From Dryococelus australis (lineage: Eukaryota; Arthropoda; Insecta; Phasmatodea; Phasmatidae): a DNA stretch of 64,000 nt. The position numbers and the translations under genes are program-made. This document shows positions 49,985 to 62,400 of this stretch, piece after piece. Position 1 is the stretch's first letter, and every line of letters begins with the position of its first letter. Location of the stretch: the NCBI GenBank assembly GCA_029891345.1, contig CM056997.1, forward strand, positions 219,480,172 to 219,544,171, written 5' to 3'. The notes under the pieces were generated by a model, which worked only from the letters and a program-made list of their open reading frames with translations, did no database searches and had not been told where the DNA came from.

Positions 49985-50430
49985 AGAGAGTATAACTGCC
50001 CATCATTATGCACTTTGAAGTCTCTGTACACGATGAAACATGAGTGTGTTGAGTTCAGACAAGGCAGGTTATGTCCGAGCATGAACGAACTACTACTGTG
50101 GTCTTTGGTCCTGGACCCCAGTGGTGTAAGTACAAATAATGAAGGTGCACGAGTATAGTTTGTCTAGCTCTAATTACAGAAATGGTACTCATGTATGACT
50201 GCTTATAAGTACAGACATGGATGGTCAGAGAAAGAGTATGACTGCCTTTAAGTACATGCAATGAATGTTCAGTGCACAATCTGGAACAGGGCACTATATA
50301 ATGTATGACCACCCATATTTGCAGGCTCAGTACAGTGTTCAAAGTATGCCCTACTCTTTTTACTTGAAATAAAGGTTTGGTGCATAAATATTTAATGTGT
50401 GCAGGCCAAAGACAGAGTATGACCATCTCT
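49985..50430. repeat. Degenerate ~110-bp repeats with GTATGAC motif
   Basis: The word GTATGAC(C/T) recurs at 50193, 50236, 50303, 50344 (as GTATGCC) and 50417, with a decayed form near 49989. Alternate copies are 108-114 bases apart, so a two-part unit of about 110 bases is likely. A 143-codon minus-strand frame across it is a repeat artefact. Confidence 0.5.
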
Positions 50431-51327
50431 AATTTCAAGACTGGCGGTGAAAATACTATAAATACCGATATTGCCATTAGATCCAACTACTGTACTGGTT
50501 GCACAAGCAGTAGGGATGTGTTGTTTGATAAATTAAGTAATAATGCTCAGCACAAAGCAATGATGGATGTCACTACAGCCAAGAGATACATGACAGTGAA
50601 TGTAAGTTATGCTGAGATTAAGCCCATATATATTGAGAAGGCAATGCAAGTTCTCGAGTTTTAATAAACGTGTATACTGCTTTTAACCCGCTGGACATGA
50701 GCAAGTTCTGTATCATCACAATTGGCTACTGCCGTGTTCACTTCAAACTTCCTGGATGACCATAGCAAGTAGAATGTTGTACTGGGCTCGAATACTGGGT
50801 GAGTCATAATGAAGGGGGAATGCCTACCTCAATCCAACAACATGTAGTTATATAGCATGTCCAGTTTACTATCCAAGAGAAGATTCCGAGTTACCAGGTA
50901 TCACAGTTACCCTGATGTAATGTGCAAACCAAGAGAATATTCATCACAATTGAATATGAGCTGTACCATACTGCTGGAACTACCTACTGAAATGAGACTT
51001 GCACAGGCGAACAGTATATGATTGTGATGACACAACAAGCAATATGTTATCCACTCACCTGCAAAGTGTTTCTGGCAGAAAAGTATGTATAATAAGCATT
51101 GAGTGTTCCACGCACCCACCTCTATGAATGCTACTATGTGGGTTACCAGTGAGTAGGGTTCAAACCAGAGCTCTGGTACGAACAAGTGCAGATGTATGAT
51201 GGTGAAAATAATGTGGGACCACAAGGAAATCTGGCATGAGATCCACAGCGAGGTTCAGCCATGCAGAAAGTACGACATATATGCTGTCCTCCATCACTGG
51301 CCGACCACTCAGTTACCTACAAATGGA
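50431..51327 (+). other. Unrecognised remnant, possibly viral-element coding
   Basis: A plus-strand frame (50377-50664) includes SNNAQHKAMMDVTTAKRYMT and ends MQVLEF. It has reasonable amino-acid balance but no family I know. The region lies between the locus C structural gene and a SINE and shares the composition of the surrounding relic, so it could be another decayed element gene. Confidence 0.3.
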
Positions 51328-51582
51328 AGGAGTCACAGTGGCTGAGCGATTAGTGTTCTCACCTTCCACCAAGGCGAACCAGGTTCAATTCCTGGCTGGG
51401 TCACTGTATTTTCGCAAGTGGGAATCGTGTTGGACGATACTGTTGGTCGGCAGGTTTTCTCGGTGGTCACCCATTTCCCCAGTCCCTTCATTCTGGCACT
51501 GTACATATTCACTTCAATCATCCTCATCGGCTCTCAAGACCTTGCTGATAAGAGCCGCCAAAATCTCTTCACTCACTCACTC
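51328..51582 (+). mobile_element. tRNA-derived SINE with perfect target duplication
   Basis: The insertion is bounded by the 13-base direct repeat ACCTACAAATGGA at 51315-51327 and 51583-51595, without mismatch. The head has A box GTGGCTGAGCGATTAGTG and B box GGTTCAATTCC (about 51381-51391). The body has GGTTTTCTCGGTGGTCACCC and CATCCTCATCGGCTCTCAAG, and the tail is ACTC repeats. Same family as the copies at 26.6 and 54.9 kb. The intact duplication shows it inserted relatively late into the decayed locus C. Confidence 0.92.
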
Positions 51583-53689
51583 ACCTACAAATGGACATAT
51601 TCTCAAAGTATGTGCAGACTTTGAAGATACTACTGAACAGGAGTGCACGGACAGGTAAATGGACTTTGCCCTTCGTTTTGAGGAAACTCGTAAGATCTGG
51701 TGGCGGGCACAGGAGTGTACTGGCCATATCCATTTTACCACAATGGATGAATGTGACAGCAAGTGGATTCTGCCCTATTTGGTGAGAGTTTGAAGCATAT
51801 ATAAGTGAAAAGCAACACATCAATTCGTCAATTGGACAATATGGATGCCAAAGCTATGACTGCTGACTACTAATTGGCATCGCACATATATGGATAAGTG
51901 TGGTGGTGCCAAACACTGGCTGCTGGCACATGTGCCAGCAATGTATAAACATGGTCAGCAGCAGGTGGGCTGCACTCCACCAGGGAGGTGTGTGGTCCAC
52001 TGCATGCAGCCTGACATACTACTTCAATGTAGCCATGACAATGTGGAGACCTAGGCACTGCTGTACAATGCCATCTATGCTACTGCCTTGACTGGGTCAA
52101 CAACAATGAGGATGCCTTGGCGATACTGGCCATAAGCATCGCCGAGATCAACCTGCCCTATGTCGATGGAACAATTCAAGAGAACACGTCTATAGTGATT
52201 ACATTGCTGGTGGAGGAAGATGGCGCAACCACCATCTGGCATCCTCTCACTACTGCCCTGATGCAGGCGAGCTGACCTTCCCATGCCAGCCAGCTGGTAG
52301 AGGATGCTACTGCCCAGTTGATGTATGAAATCGAAGAGTTCATGACTACTGCCACCAGACAAATGCTGCCACCACTGCCATCGAAGCGCAAATGGCCATC
52401 TGCCACTGAGTCCCTAACATCGATGCTATGGCGAATGTGACGAGTGAGGGCTGACAGTGCTAGGGACATGTCGACCCAAACATCCAAGGTGGCGCCCCAA
52501 CTTTGGCAGCCTGCATGGCTATCTGGCCTCAGCCAGTTTATCACTGCAGAGAGGAAGGAGGAGCTAAGAAAACTGTTCTCCAGAGTTTTAGACTCACTAT
52601 AGGTGGAATCCTTTAATTGTATTTTCGATGTGTGTGTTACTGTGAGAGAGCAAGTCAAGTATAAATAATTATATGTTTTCTAACTCATCTAAGCATCATT
52701 AGAATTTTTACAATGACTGTATATAAATGTAACATGTTCGTGCAATTTTAGAGGAGAGAGATGAGATATTGTGCTGTAATATATGAAGTTAATGTCTGCT
52801 GGAAGTACCAGCACACATTTATTTATGATATAGGAATCCTAACTGAAAGTAACGGATTACTTCCTTTTGAAGTTTGTGTGGGAAATCTGTATTTGTTATT
52901 GTTAACTGGAAGTATTTAAGTACTAAATTGTTAAGTATTAAATTATACATGATATGTGTCTCGTATTGTGATTAGCTTACAGTGGAAAATATAAACTGGT
53001 CAATTTTTAAACAGGACTTATTTTTGACGTAATGTCGAGCAGTTTCCGCCATATCCTTAGTCGATGTTATCCAAAGCAGATGTGGTGTCTTGTTGTGTTC
53101 GGCACATAGCTTATAATTCACCGCAAATGCTATACTGGGGTCATTCCTTCACCAACCTCACAGCCAAGCAGATGTGTTTAAACAACATTTAAGGTATGTG
53201 TTTTAGTAGATTTATGCTAATGTGTATTAGTATGGTTTAATTTATATATTGCTGTGTGTTTTGAATTCTTTGTAGATATAATTTGTTACTTGATTTCTTT
53301 ATGACACGAGGATATTCACATAGTTGTGTTTGTTTATTCTGCTCTTTGAAATATATATTGGTAATATACATTTTCTGGTTCATTAGTTATACTTTTGTGA
53401 TGTGCAACATATTTGGTTAAAAGCCTTTCTCATTTCATACATTTATCTTGTGTTTTGCGACTTCTCTCGTGTATAACATCATTGGTTTAGATCTTTTTAA
53501 TTGATTTGTCGCATGATGATCACATTATTAAAGTAAATGTTTCGTTATTATTTCATTTTGTTTGCTACAATCAGACATGTCATTACTAACATACAGGACA
53601 GGTTAGGAAACTGACAAATCGTATTTACCTTTCTTTTCATTTAATTGATTTTTCAATAAAATAATTTGTTCCATAACATCAGTCGCCTG
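51583..53689. other. Unassigned part of locus C and flank
   Basis: From 51.6 to 52.65 kb the sequence is less AT-rich, and broken frames occur on both strands, for example a plus-strand reading with EDATAQLMYEIEEFMTTATR near 52300-52360. I could not match any Maverick gene (ATPase, integrase, major capsid). From 52.65 kb onward the sequence is AT-rich and featureless. Confidence 0.35.
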
Positions 53690-54085
53690 ACAGACAGAAA
53701 ACGGGAAGGAAGCCCTCATCCCTCCTCAATAACATAAAATAATACATAATACCAATATAGACCCCTTCCCCAACAAATCACACCTCAGTACAATGCCGAT
53801 CCTCCAACCTACTATGCTGCTCTCCAATAATAAAAATTTTTAAAATAAATGATACCCTTAGCACACTCTTGCACCAAACTATACACTTATCAACTCACTC
53901 CAAAAAATTTCATTAATTAAATTACATTAATTGGTTCAATCAATCAAAATTATTTTATGGATTAGTATTAACAATTTTTTCATCGGATTAAGATCAGATT
54001 AAGGATTAATCTGATCAATAAATTTGATATCAAATTGATAATCTGAATAATCAAATGTGAAATGAAACCACTATTATCCTACTAC
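53690..54085 (+). repeat. Diverged dispersed repeat, copy 2
   Basis: Parallels 3330-3860: CCCCTTCCCC, TGCTGCTCT, ACACTCTTGC, CAATCAATCAAAATTA and CATCGGATTAAGA occur in the same order. Copy 2 lacks the CTG expansion and is shorter. Confidence 0.45.
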
Positions 54086-54555
54086 TCATATCACACACTA
54101 TGCCACTACCTGCTGCCTGTCGCTGATTAATATTGTCTTGCTAGCCAGTGTGTTCGCTTGCCGATTCTCACCACACACTGTCTCAGTGCCTGCTGCTCCA
54201 TATGGATTTAGCATTTTATGTAAGTACAACCTTCTAATCGCATTGCTGCATTCTTGTTGGCTCACCATATGATGATCGCGGTAAAAAGGAAGTACTTTTT
54301 GCAAATTCTTAGTACTTGTTTTTTCAGTCATTATAAGTAAGATTGTCTTTTGCCTCTCAGTGGACAAAGGGAGGGTTTTCACCTGCCTATGGTGACAGTG
54401 ATTCATACGGAATATATATTACTTACATGTTAATATTTTGTTTATTTTATGAGGTACTTAAAGTGTAAATTAACTTTGAATTCAAAAGGGCTCATATAAC
54501 CATGAACAGCCCTAAGGGTTTTATGGTTAATTGTTTTTAAACATGTGTTTTTAAT

Positions 54556-54765
54556 ATATAGCAATGCTGTAACATTGAGTTAAAACTTACTTTGATTTAG
54601 AATAGGAACTTAAAAGTGGTTACTTTACAGTGTACAGCATATATAATCTTATGCTTAATTGATTATTTAGATAAGTGTTCATAATATTAACGTTAGAGAA
54701 TTTTTGTTAATGAATATAACAATGTTGTTGTAACACTGAGTTAAAACTTACTTCATTTTATAATA
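54556..54765. repeat. Short direct repeat about 159 bp apart
   Basis: AATGCTGTAACATTGAGTT at 54562 and AATGTTGTTGTAACACTGAG at 54721, each followed by AAAACTTACTT. Possibly the remains of a tandem duplication. Confidence 0.55.
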
Positions 54766-54939
54766 CACACAACTAGCATACAAGTAGACACTAAGCAGGG
54801 CTTTTAACATATTAATTTTACCGTGAATTGTCTTGTCATGTGTCAGAAGAGCTTTATATATCTGTTAACACAAAAGTATCATATTTATGCATTTATGTTT
54901 ATAACTTATATGAATAATACAGTGTCTATTTTCACCGCT

Positions 54940-55078
54940 AGTGAGTGAAGAGAGAGAGAGAGAGAAAGATATTTTGGCTGCTCCTAACAGCCAAGTCTTG
55001 AGAGCCAATGAGGATGAAGCGAGTAGCAGCACTGGAATGAAAGCGCTGGAAGATACCAGAGAAAAACCAGGGGTGGTC
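54940..55078 (-). mobile_element. Truncated SINE, 3' half
   Basis: The reverse complement ends in a TC-rich tail and contains CATCCTCATTGGCTCTCAAG and GACTTGGCTGTTAGGAGCAG, matching the 3' half of the SINE at 51328-51582. No tRNA-like head follows, so it is truncated or the head has decayed. Confidence 0.65.
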
Positions 55079-55512
55079 AGGTAGAACTGACTTCCTGAGT
55101 CTATGGTTTAGTCGCACACAGAGATGGTCTCTGCGGTACACACATTGGGAGTGGGTAGAAAAAGAAACATTTTGTAATCTTTGCCGAAATGTTCTTTTTT
55201 TACCCAGCAGTAATCCTGTCATGAATGGCAATGTTTACAGTGGTACTCCCTACAAGAGGGTGTGGGGTTATTTGCATTGCATCTTCATAGACACAATTGA
55301 GTCAGATCCTTCTTGCCCCCAAGTTTACACTTAAAGTTTGTAGACACACAATTGGGAGAAGTATCCTTCTTGCCCCCTGTATGTGTGTGTTAATCAGAAC
55401 AGAGTGGTTGGCTCAATGAGGAGTTTTCCTTGCATAGTGTTTGTTGTATACCTTCATTAAAATACTTGTGCCTGCCCCATAACAGAATGCAAGAAGATTA
55501 TTTGGACATTTT

Positions 55513-55700
55513 TTCAGAACAGAGGCGAGCTGTGGCCCCTTTGGCTTCCTGTCCCGCCAAACATCCATGACTCGAGTGTAACCTATACATAGTACATCAG
55601 GCACTATTCAGACCAGAGAGCTAGCTATGACCCCTGTTGCCTTCTGTCCACCTAACATCGGTGTCTTGAGTGTTAGATATTTGTAGTACATTAGGGGCTA
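55513..55700. repeat. 94-bp tandem duplication
   Basis: The unit TTCAGA(A/C)CAGAG...AGTACATCAGG... starts at 55513 and 55607. The copies differ at about a fifth of positions. Just upstream, a CTTCTTGCCCCC phrase with an AGACACA lead is also doubled (about 55310 and 55364). Confidence 0.75.
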
Positions 55701-56329
55701 TTTGTTTCTGTCCCTAGTTACTGTTTTATTGTAACTATAATTTTTAATATTTAAGTACTCTGTGTGCATATACCACAGAGCTTGGAAGTTACAATCTATG
55801 ACTAAGATAAGCCAAGTATTATTATTCCAATTATCATAGTCATTTGCTTGCTTTTAACTGTCGTAAGTGTCAGAGAGGATTTGTAGTTTCTCTCGACCGG
55901 AACAGAGACAAGCTGCCTCACTGTATCGAGGTTAGAATGGAACATCAATAAAATGAACTGTGGGAAGGCTTCAGGAGTGTGCTGAGAAAACCTATTAGAG
56001 CAAGCTGACACTTTATATGTTATTTTTTACCATCATTCACAGCACACTTAGGTCTACATGGTGTTCTACAGGGATTACTCTTGGCCAGCTGGTGTTGAGC
56101 TACCTAAACAGTTCCACAGCCTCATACCTCCTGACAAGACTAGAAGATCATTGTTAGTTATTCTACTTCCATGATGGATTGAGACAGCTCTTCTACTTCA
56201 TCCGAACCATAATTGTCTTTGGTTTCCTTTCAATCATCTTCTCACCCACCAAAACCATCAACTTTGTCATTTGTATAATCTCAGTAATTACCTAATGCTC
56301 CAATAGTGTGGCCAGCACTTCAGTACAGA

Positions 56330-57000
56330 TTTTGCAATTGCACATTTAATTATAGTAGAAGTGGACTACATAATGAGCAACACTGTGCCCTCAATACGTT
56401 CAGGGGGACAAAGTAGTTAACATGTGAGCAATGTGGGAAGACTTTTGCCTGCTCCAATAATTTTGCTAGCCATTCATTTTTATGCAGAGGGCAGTCCATA
56501 AAGGCAACTATTAGCTGTTGTAAGCTCAGTATTGAGGGGTTTGCTTACACTTGTGATGCACATTGTCATGAACATAGTTGATGGGCAAATCCCCCTGCAG
56601 AGTCATTGGAGTGTGAGTACTGTGAGAGACAGCTTACATGAGCATATAATATGCATGCTCACTTTGCTAACTGTATCATACCTGCCCATCCCCTGACTCA
56701 ATAGGCTTGTAGGGTAACAAACCAACTCCAGCCAGGACCATACACTGCATATTGGCCTTCACCCTTCATGCCAACCAATCAGATCATCATTGAGGGATGT
56801 TGTTGTCACCCAGCTATCATCACCAGAGCTGGTGTGTGCAACAAGTATGAATTCGAGGAAGAAGAGAATTCATTTTGGGGCATGTTGTGGATTTATATCA
56901 CTTAAAATACATCAAGCAATGACATTGACATTTGTGGCCACCTCAAACATATCAAAGCCAATATCATCAGCCAACTGGAGCAAGAAATAGCAGAACAGTG
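56330..57000 (+). pseudogene. Zinc-finger leader of polymerase relic (locus C)
   Basis: In one frame the sequence reads YRFCNCTFNYSRSGLHNEQH (about 56325-56385), TCEQCGKTFACSNNFASH (about 56421-56475), a Cys/His-rich stretch (YTCDAHCHEH, about 56550-56580) and ECEYCERQLT, a stop, AYNMHAHFANC (about 56610-56670). These are degraded C2H2-type fingers. Zinc fingers ahead of the polymerase are known from insect Maverick-like elements. They may bind the element's ends or nucleic acid during priming, which is inference. Stops separate the fingers. Confidence 0.6.
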
Positions 57001-57019
57001 CACCATGGAATTTTACATT

Positions 57020-60000
57020 TTCCTAGAATGTATGTATTGTTAGCCTGTGCTACATGAGGAAGAGATGTATCAACATGAATTTAAGGTGATAAATGTTCCT
57101 CTCATCAACATAGTTGACATGGAAGATACAGTGAGGGCCACCATGGCCATAGGATGTCAAAGGGAGGAAGAATACACATATAAAGGTGGGAGCTGGACCC
57201 TGACCATCATTAAATGGTTCCAAATGTTGATTAATATGCTTGAACCATTGTGTCTCCCTTACATCACCCCACCTTATAAAATTGGTACCAAAATGTGATT
57301 ATAATTGCAAAAACCATAATCAGCAGTGCTTTTCATGGGTTATCCTTGCACACAATATGGAGGAAGGAATGAAGAATATATCAAACACTGTTATAATGAA
57401 CTGGAGAGTCTGTTCAACTTCTCAGGACTGGAGTCCCCCATCCCTCAGTATCAGATACCACTAATTGAATGGAATAATTCAAGTATTGGTGTGAATATCT
57501 ACATGCATGAGGAATTGTATAAGATTGTTTCAATAAGTGCATCGAAGGAACACTTCGATATCTTCCTCATAAAGATATAAAATGGCAATTCGCATAACCT
57601 CTATAAAACTGATAGTTCCTGCCGTGTACCATCCCAGGTGATTGTTCATCATAGTAGTGTATATATTTGCAAGAGATGTTTACAAGCTGGACAAGCTGTA
57701 GGTGACAGGGCTTACACATGCTGAGACTTTGGGTGAGCACAGGAGGTACTGCAATGACCATACCACTGCCTGTGCTGACATGCCACAGACAGAGAGGAAT
57801 GGCATGCCTCATGTGCTCATGTTCCACAATTACCACCATATAGATAAAGTACCCATTGTGGTGTATGCAGATTTTGAAGCAATGCTTGTGTCAGTCCAGA
57901 CATGCGAGCCTGGCCCTTCTAAATCATACACCTATAGGTACCAGTAGTATCATCCCTACAACTATGGAATTTACACAATAGTGAACAATGATCTCGTATA
58001 GGCTTCGAAGACAACCAGCCTCTCCACATATGTGGAAGTGTAAACAAGGGAGGAGAATGTGGCAAATGAGTTTGTGGAGGAGATCTTGAGGATTGGTTCG
58101 ATGGTGAAGGAGATATAAAGGCAGTCCAAGCTGATATGCCAACTGACTGCAAGCAAAAAAATGGCTACACATTGGGGAACTACTGCTAATTCTGTTCTGG
58201 TCCATTCACCAGAAAAAATGAGAAAGCAGATGACCACAACTATTCCACCAGCGACTTTCTTGGGGCAGCTTGTAACAACTGTAACAAGTTCCAATGCAAT
58301 CCCATGTGCCTGCTTATCCAATTCCACAACTGAGCATATGATTCGAATTTATTATCACTCAACTTGAATATGACACAGAGGACACATTTATTATACAAAA
58401 CACACATGAGAAATTAATTAACTTCAGTAGGAGTTTTGGCGACGAATTCCTGTTACAATTTATTCACATATATCACTTCATGTCTGCCAGCTTGACAATG
58501 CTTGTGCAGAACCTGTCATTCAACATGTTTTGGACCACTACGATGTCCTTCACCGATCCTTGCCTATAACTGTCAACTTGTGGAGGAAGCCTGCTGATCC
58601 ACAGCTGCCAAGCATCAATGCATTCGACAACCATCTCACTGGATGTGGTATTACAGAAGAGGAGTACCGCCATGCACAGGTGGTCTGAGTGAGTGACATT
58701 TGGATGTGTAATGCTACACAACTACTTGGAGCTGTATCTGAAGAAAAAAGATGCTCATTTTATGTGACACATTGGAGGACTTTCTGGGGTTCTGTCTGAC
58801 CATATATTGTCTGGACTGTGTCCAGTATGTAAACACCCCCAGGTTCTCATTCAATGCCATATTAAGAAAGACAGGTGTGGAACCAGACCTCAAAATCGAT
58901 TATAATGCTTATCTCTTTATTAAAGCTGGTATCAGGGGAGGGGTGATCCAGTACAATACACATCATGTGGTAGCAATTAACAACGACTTGTCCACCACAT
59001 AAAATGCAGCCTGCTATTTACCTACCTCCAGTACCTCAACACAAACAACTTTTATGGAAGGGCAATATCACTGCTGCAGCCCTATTGTGGTATTGAATTA
59101 ACCAATGTGGATATTGATGTGATGTCCACACTATATGATGGCCCAATTTGCTATATACTGAAGTTAGATGTATACTACCTACCACACTCCACAAGGAACA
59201 TGGATATCTACTATTCCTGCTCATCAATGAGTTTCCCACAGGGTCCAAACTGTCCATGCCAATGACCAATCTTGAGGGGAAGACACAATACATTATTCAT
59301 GTGGTCACCCTCAAGCAGGCATTAGTACATGGGCTAGTGCTGAAAACTGTCCACTCTGCTTGAAGCTCCACCAGAATGCCTGACTGAAGCCAAACATTAA
59401 GTTGAACATACTTAAATGCAATGTTGCCACAAATGCCTTCGAGTAGGACTTCTCCCAGCTGATTAACAATGCTATGTAAAGCAAGCTGATGGAGAACAAA
59501 CCCAAATGTCTGTGGATGGAATTCATCTTCACTGATGTGCAGGTGAATAAGCTCATATCTAAGCCAGTGTTCTTATGCCAAACCATATATGATGCCACAC
59601 TAACACTCGTCTGGCTCGACCATGAGAGCATTTTGTTCAAGAAGCCTATATATGCTGGCTTTGCTGTACTTGACCTGTCCAAGACACTTATGTATTGCTT
59701 CTACTTTGATGTCATAAGGTATGGTATTACCCTCTCATGGAACTGGTCGATATTGATACTGATTTCTACATCATTGCCATATTATGCCACCTTTTATACT
59801 ATGATCTTGCCTCAGACCAGACAGTAATGCAAGAGTTTGATACCAGCAGATACCGTCCAACTAATCCCTGTAACTTGCCCACCAATCTTAAAGTTATTGG
59901 AAAGTTCAAAGATGAGTGTGGAGGGAATACATGTATTGAGTTGGCCTGGCTGAGGGAAGAGCTTTGGACTTATAATTTAAGAAAAAAAGTAGTGAAGTGG

Positions 60001-60270
60001 GTCAGGAGGTACGGAAGAGCATTAACCATAGGGACATCACCATCGAGGACTATAATGCCTATAGTTCTCGATGCATTAGGTCGAACCACCATGAGATGTA
60101 CACAATATGCAGCAATAACTTAACTCTGGTGTGGATGGATGACATCGATATGGTCCCTTACAGATATGTTGATTTAATCTATCCACACAACTGTAGGGCA
60201 GGCATGTATCACCATATATATATGTGTCAGGATGGCAACAGAAGATGGGATGCATAGTAGGAGGCAGTTT
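57020..60270 (+). pseudogene. Maverick-like family B DNA polymerase (locus C)
   Basis: This is the most complete polymerase relic. In order: the N-terminal region (57047-57298, 57326-57580, with YIKHCYNELESLFNFSG); the exonuclease motif I reading VVYADFEAML (about 57855-57890), intact; the motif II region near 58310-58340, degraded; IDYNAYLFIKAGIRGG (about 58895-58945); the motif A position YLNTNNFYGRA (about 59025-59060), with Asn for the expected Asp; motif B as LINNAM, stop, SKLMEN (about 59460-59500); KKPIYAGFAVLDLSKTLMY (about 59640-59695); motif C region VDIDTDFY (about 59745-59770); and the C-terminal WLREELWTYNLRKKVVKWVR (about 59945-60005). At least ten stops or frame changes break it. 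Known relatives replicate element DNA with a terminal protein. Confidence 0.85.
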
Positions 60271-61959
60271 TTTGCCCTGGGATATTCGAAGTTGAAGTGC
60301 TTCCTTTCCATTTCCCACAACGAATCACTTGTGTGAGTGTATATTTATTCCCAGCATGCTGGAGCACATGAAGGAGCCATATAAATGCTGCTAAACATGC
60401 TGTAATGTTCCTGATATAGTTACAGCACACCATAGCACATGTAAGATTCGTACAAATCTTGCCGCATGTGTTGGCTGTCTAGATTTCATACTATACCACA
60501 TGAAATAGCTTTATAATATTTTTGCCAAACATGCCATCAGTGTGTATTTGTGTCTGCATTGTGAGCATTTTCAGCAGACTAGAGAATTTGCTACACACAC
60601 AGGTCAAGTCTGCTGGCTAGTCATCCACTATGGCACCAAGCGTGCAACCAGCTTAATTGTCCCCTCTCCAGTTACCCTGGTAAATCATATGAGTCTGGTA
60701 TACTTGTTTGTGGCTTAGTTCCATCGTGCTGGAGTACATCCAGTGGTCATATATGTCCTGTCATGCATGTTGGCTGATTGTTCACTGGAGAACATGGGGG
60801 ATCTAACCTAATCCCAGGCAGATGTACAAAAAGTGTCCTGCTGCATGGTTGTTTTCCACTGACAGAACTCGAGGCACATATAGAAGTTGTATAATATTTC
60901 CAACAGGTGTGCTGCTTCTGAAACTTTGGAAAATGATGACTACCACAATATGGTGCATACCACAAGTGATGTCAACTTTTTCTCTTGTTAAGTGCCTGAT
61001 ACTAGTACTTGGGATGCATGTGCTATTACACATTCACTCACTACAACCTATATTTATACATAACACAACACATAACCACGATGCCCGATAATTCTACACT
61101 ACCTCTCTCTTTCTACATATCTAATATATTCAAAAACCACTACATGTACAATGTTTCATCTTCTCAGGGGTTTGGTGTCTATGTTGCATCTCTGAGATGA
61201 GGGGACCTGTTATTTATCGTCATCCCTAGGGGACCAATGCTTATCATATCAGGTGTGATGTAAATGTGTAAACTAGTACATATATTGCTTAACATTGAAG
61301 TGTCTAGTAGTCTGTATCGAAGCTGCTTTTATTATTATTTAACCTGTGCTATACAACCCTTCTCTCATCAGCTATCTATCCATTTGTACCTTTCTCTTTT
61401 CTAGCACCTCTCTTGAAATTCCAGTCTCATTTATTTGTTTTTTTTTTAGTTGGGTGTTTTTCTTGTTTCAGCATGTTATTACACCAGTTATTTTTTATAC
61501 CTTAAAAGCATTGCATATAGAGTAAAAATCATTAACTAAAGGTATAGGATTTAGCATATTGAATCGCTGGTCACAAGCCTGGAAGCTTTCAACATGTAAT
61601 GTTACAATGCCATGTGGACAGCAAGTCAAAGTGCAATGCCACAGTTTCGACAGGCAAATATGGTGGCATATGGTGCACTACCATGGGTTAGTAGTAAGCA
61701 GTGGAGGGATGGGTTGGTGCAGGCCACAGTGTGTATCTAGTGGGACATGGAGAGCACAGGCAGATGACGATGGCTGAGATTCGGGATGGAAGAATGCGAG
61801 ATTTAGTAGTAATAGTAGAGCTAGAAGTGATTTTCTAGCTTGCATGAGGGCACTTAGAATACACCAGCCTGGCATAGTGGCAGAGATCCACAAGGGCCAC
61901 CACCGTTAGTATGTTCACTAGGACGAAAAAATCTGTGAGTGGGAGAGGCTGATGACGTT
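60271..61959. other. Unassigned downstream part of locus C
   Basis: The composition resembles the polymerase relic, and broken frames occur on both strands, but no Maverick gene is recognisable. I looked for integrase, ATPase and capsid motifs without success. Confidence 0.35.
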
Positions 61960-62400
61960 GTTGTGGAGCCAGGAGGCAGGGTGTAATATAAGAGAGTGAA
62001 GTAGAGACATTTGGTAGGTTAGAAGCATCCACAAGAAAACACAAGTAGAATTCAAATGCTAGAAGTTCGATAGGATAGAATCATCCAAAAAACACAACCA
62101 GAATGCAAATGCAGGAAGTTTGGTAGGATAGAAGCAACCAGAGAAAAACGCAACTGGAATGCATACACAGGAAGTTTGAGATAAGCTGGCATTGTGTTAG
62201 GGATTGGGTGCTGGGGTCATGGTTGCAGAGCCAGGAGGTAGGATGGAAATGAAAGAGCATGAAGTAAAGACATTCGGTACAATAGAATCATCCAGAAAAA
62301 CACAATAGGAATGCAAATGCAGGAAGTTCAGGAAGCATAAAGAAATGACAACAAGAATGAAAATGCAGGATATTCTGTAGGCTGGAAGTACTGGCCACTA
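61960..62400. repeat. ~55-bp minisatellite in ~250-bp blocks
   Basis: Units of 53-57 bases containing GGTAGGATAGAA(G/T)CA, AAAACACAA and GAATGCAAATGCAGGAAGTT begin near 62010, 62067, 62120 and 62274. A block opening GGAGCCAGGAGG occurs at about 61967 and 62228, so the array has a higher-order period of roughly 260 bases. Purines dominate the plus strand. Confidence 0.7.

Noticed and set aside
50055..50486. 143-codon minus-strand frame
   Set aside because: It runs across a degenerate repeat array, and the peptide repeats accordingly.
52176..52658. 160-codon minus-strand frame
   Set aside because: The composition follows the less AT-rich relic, the opposite strand has comparable frames, and no family is recognised.
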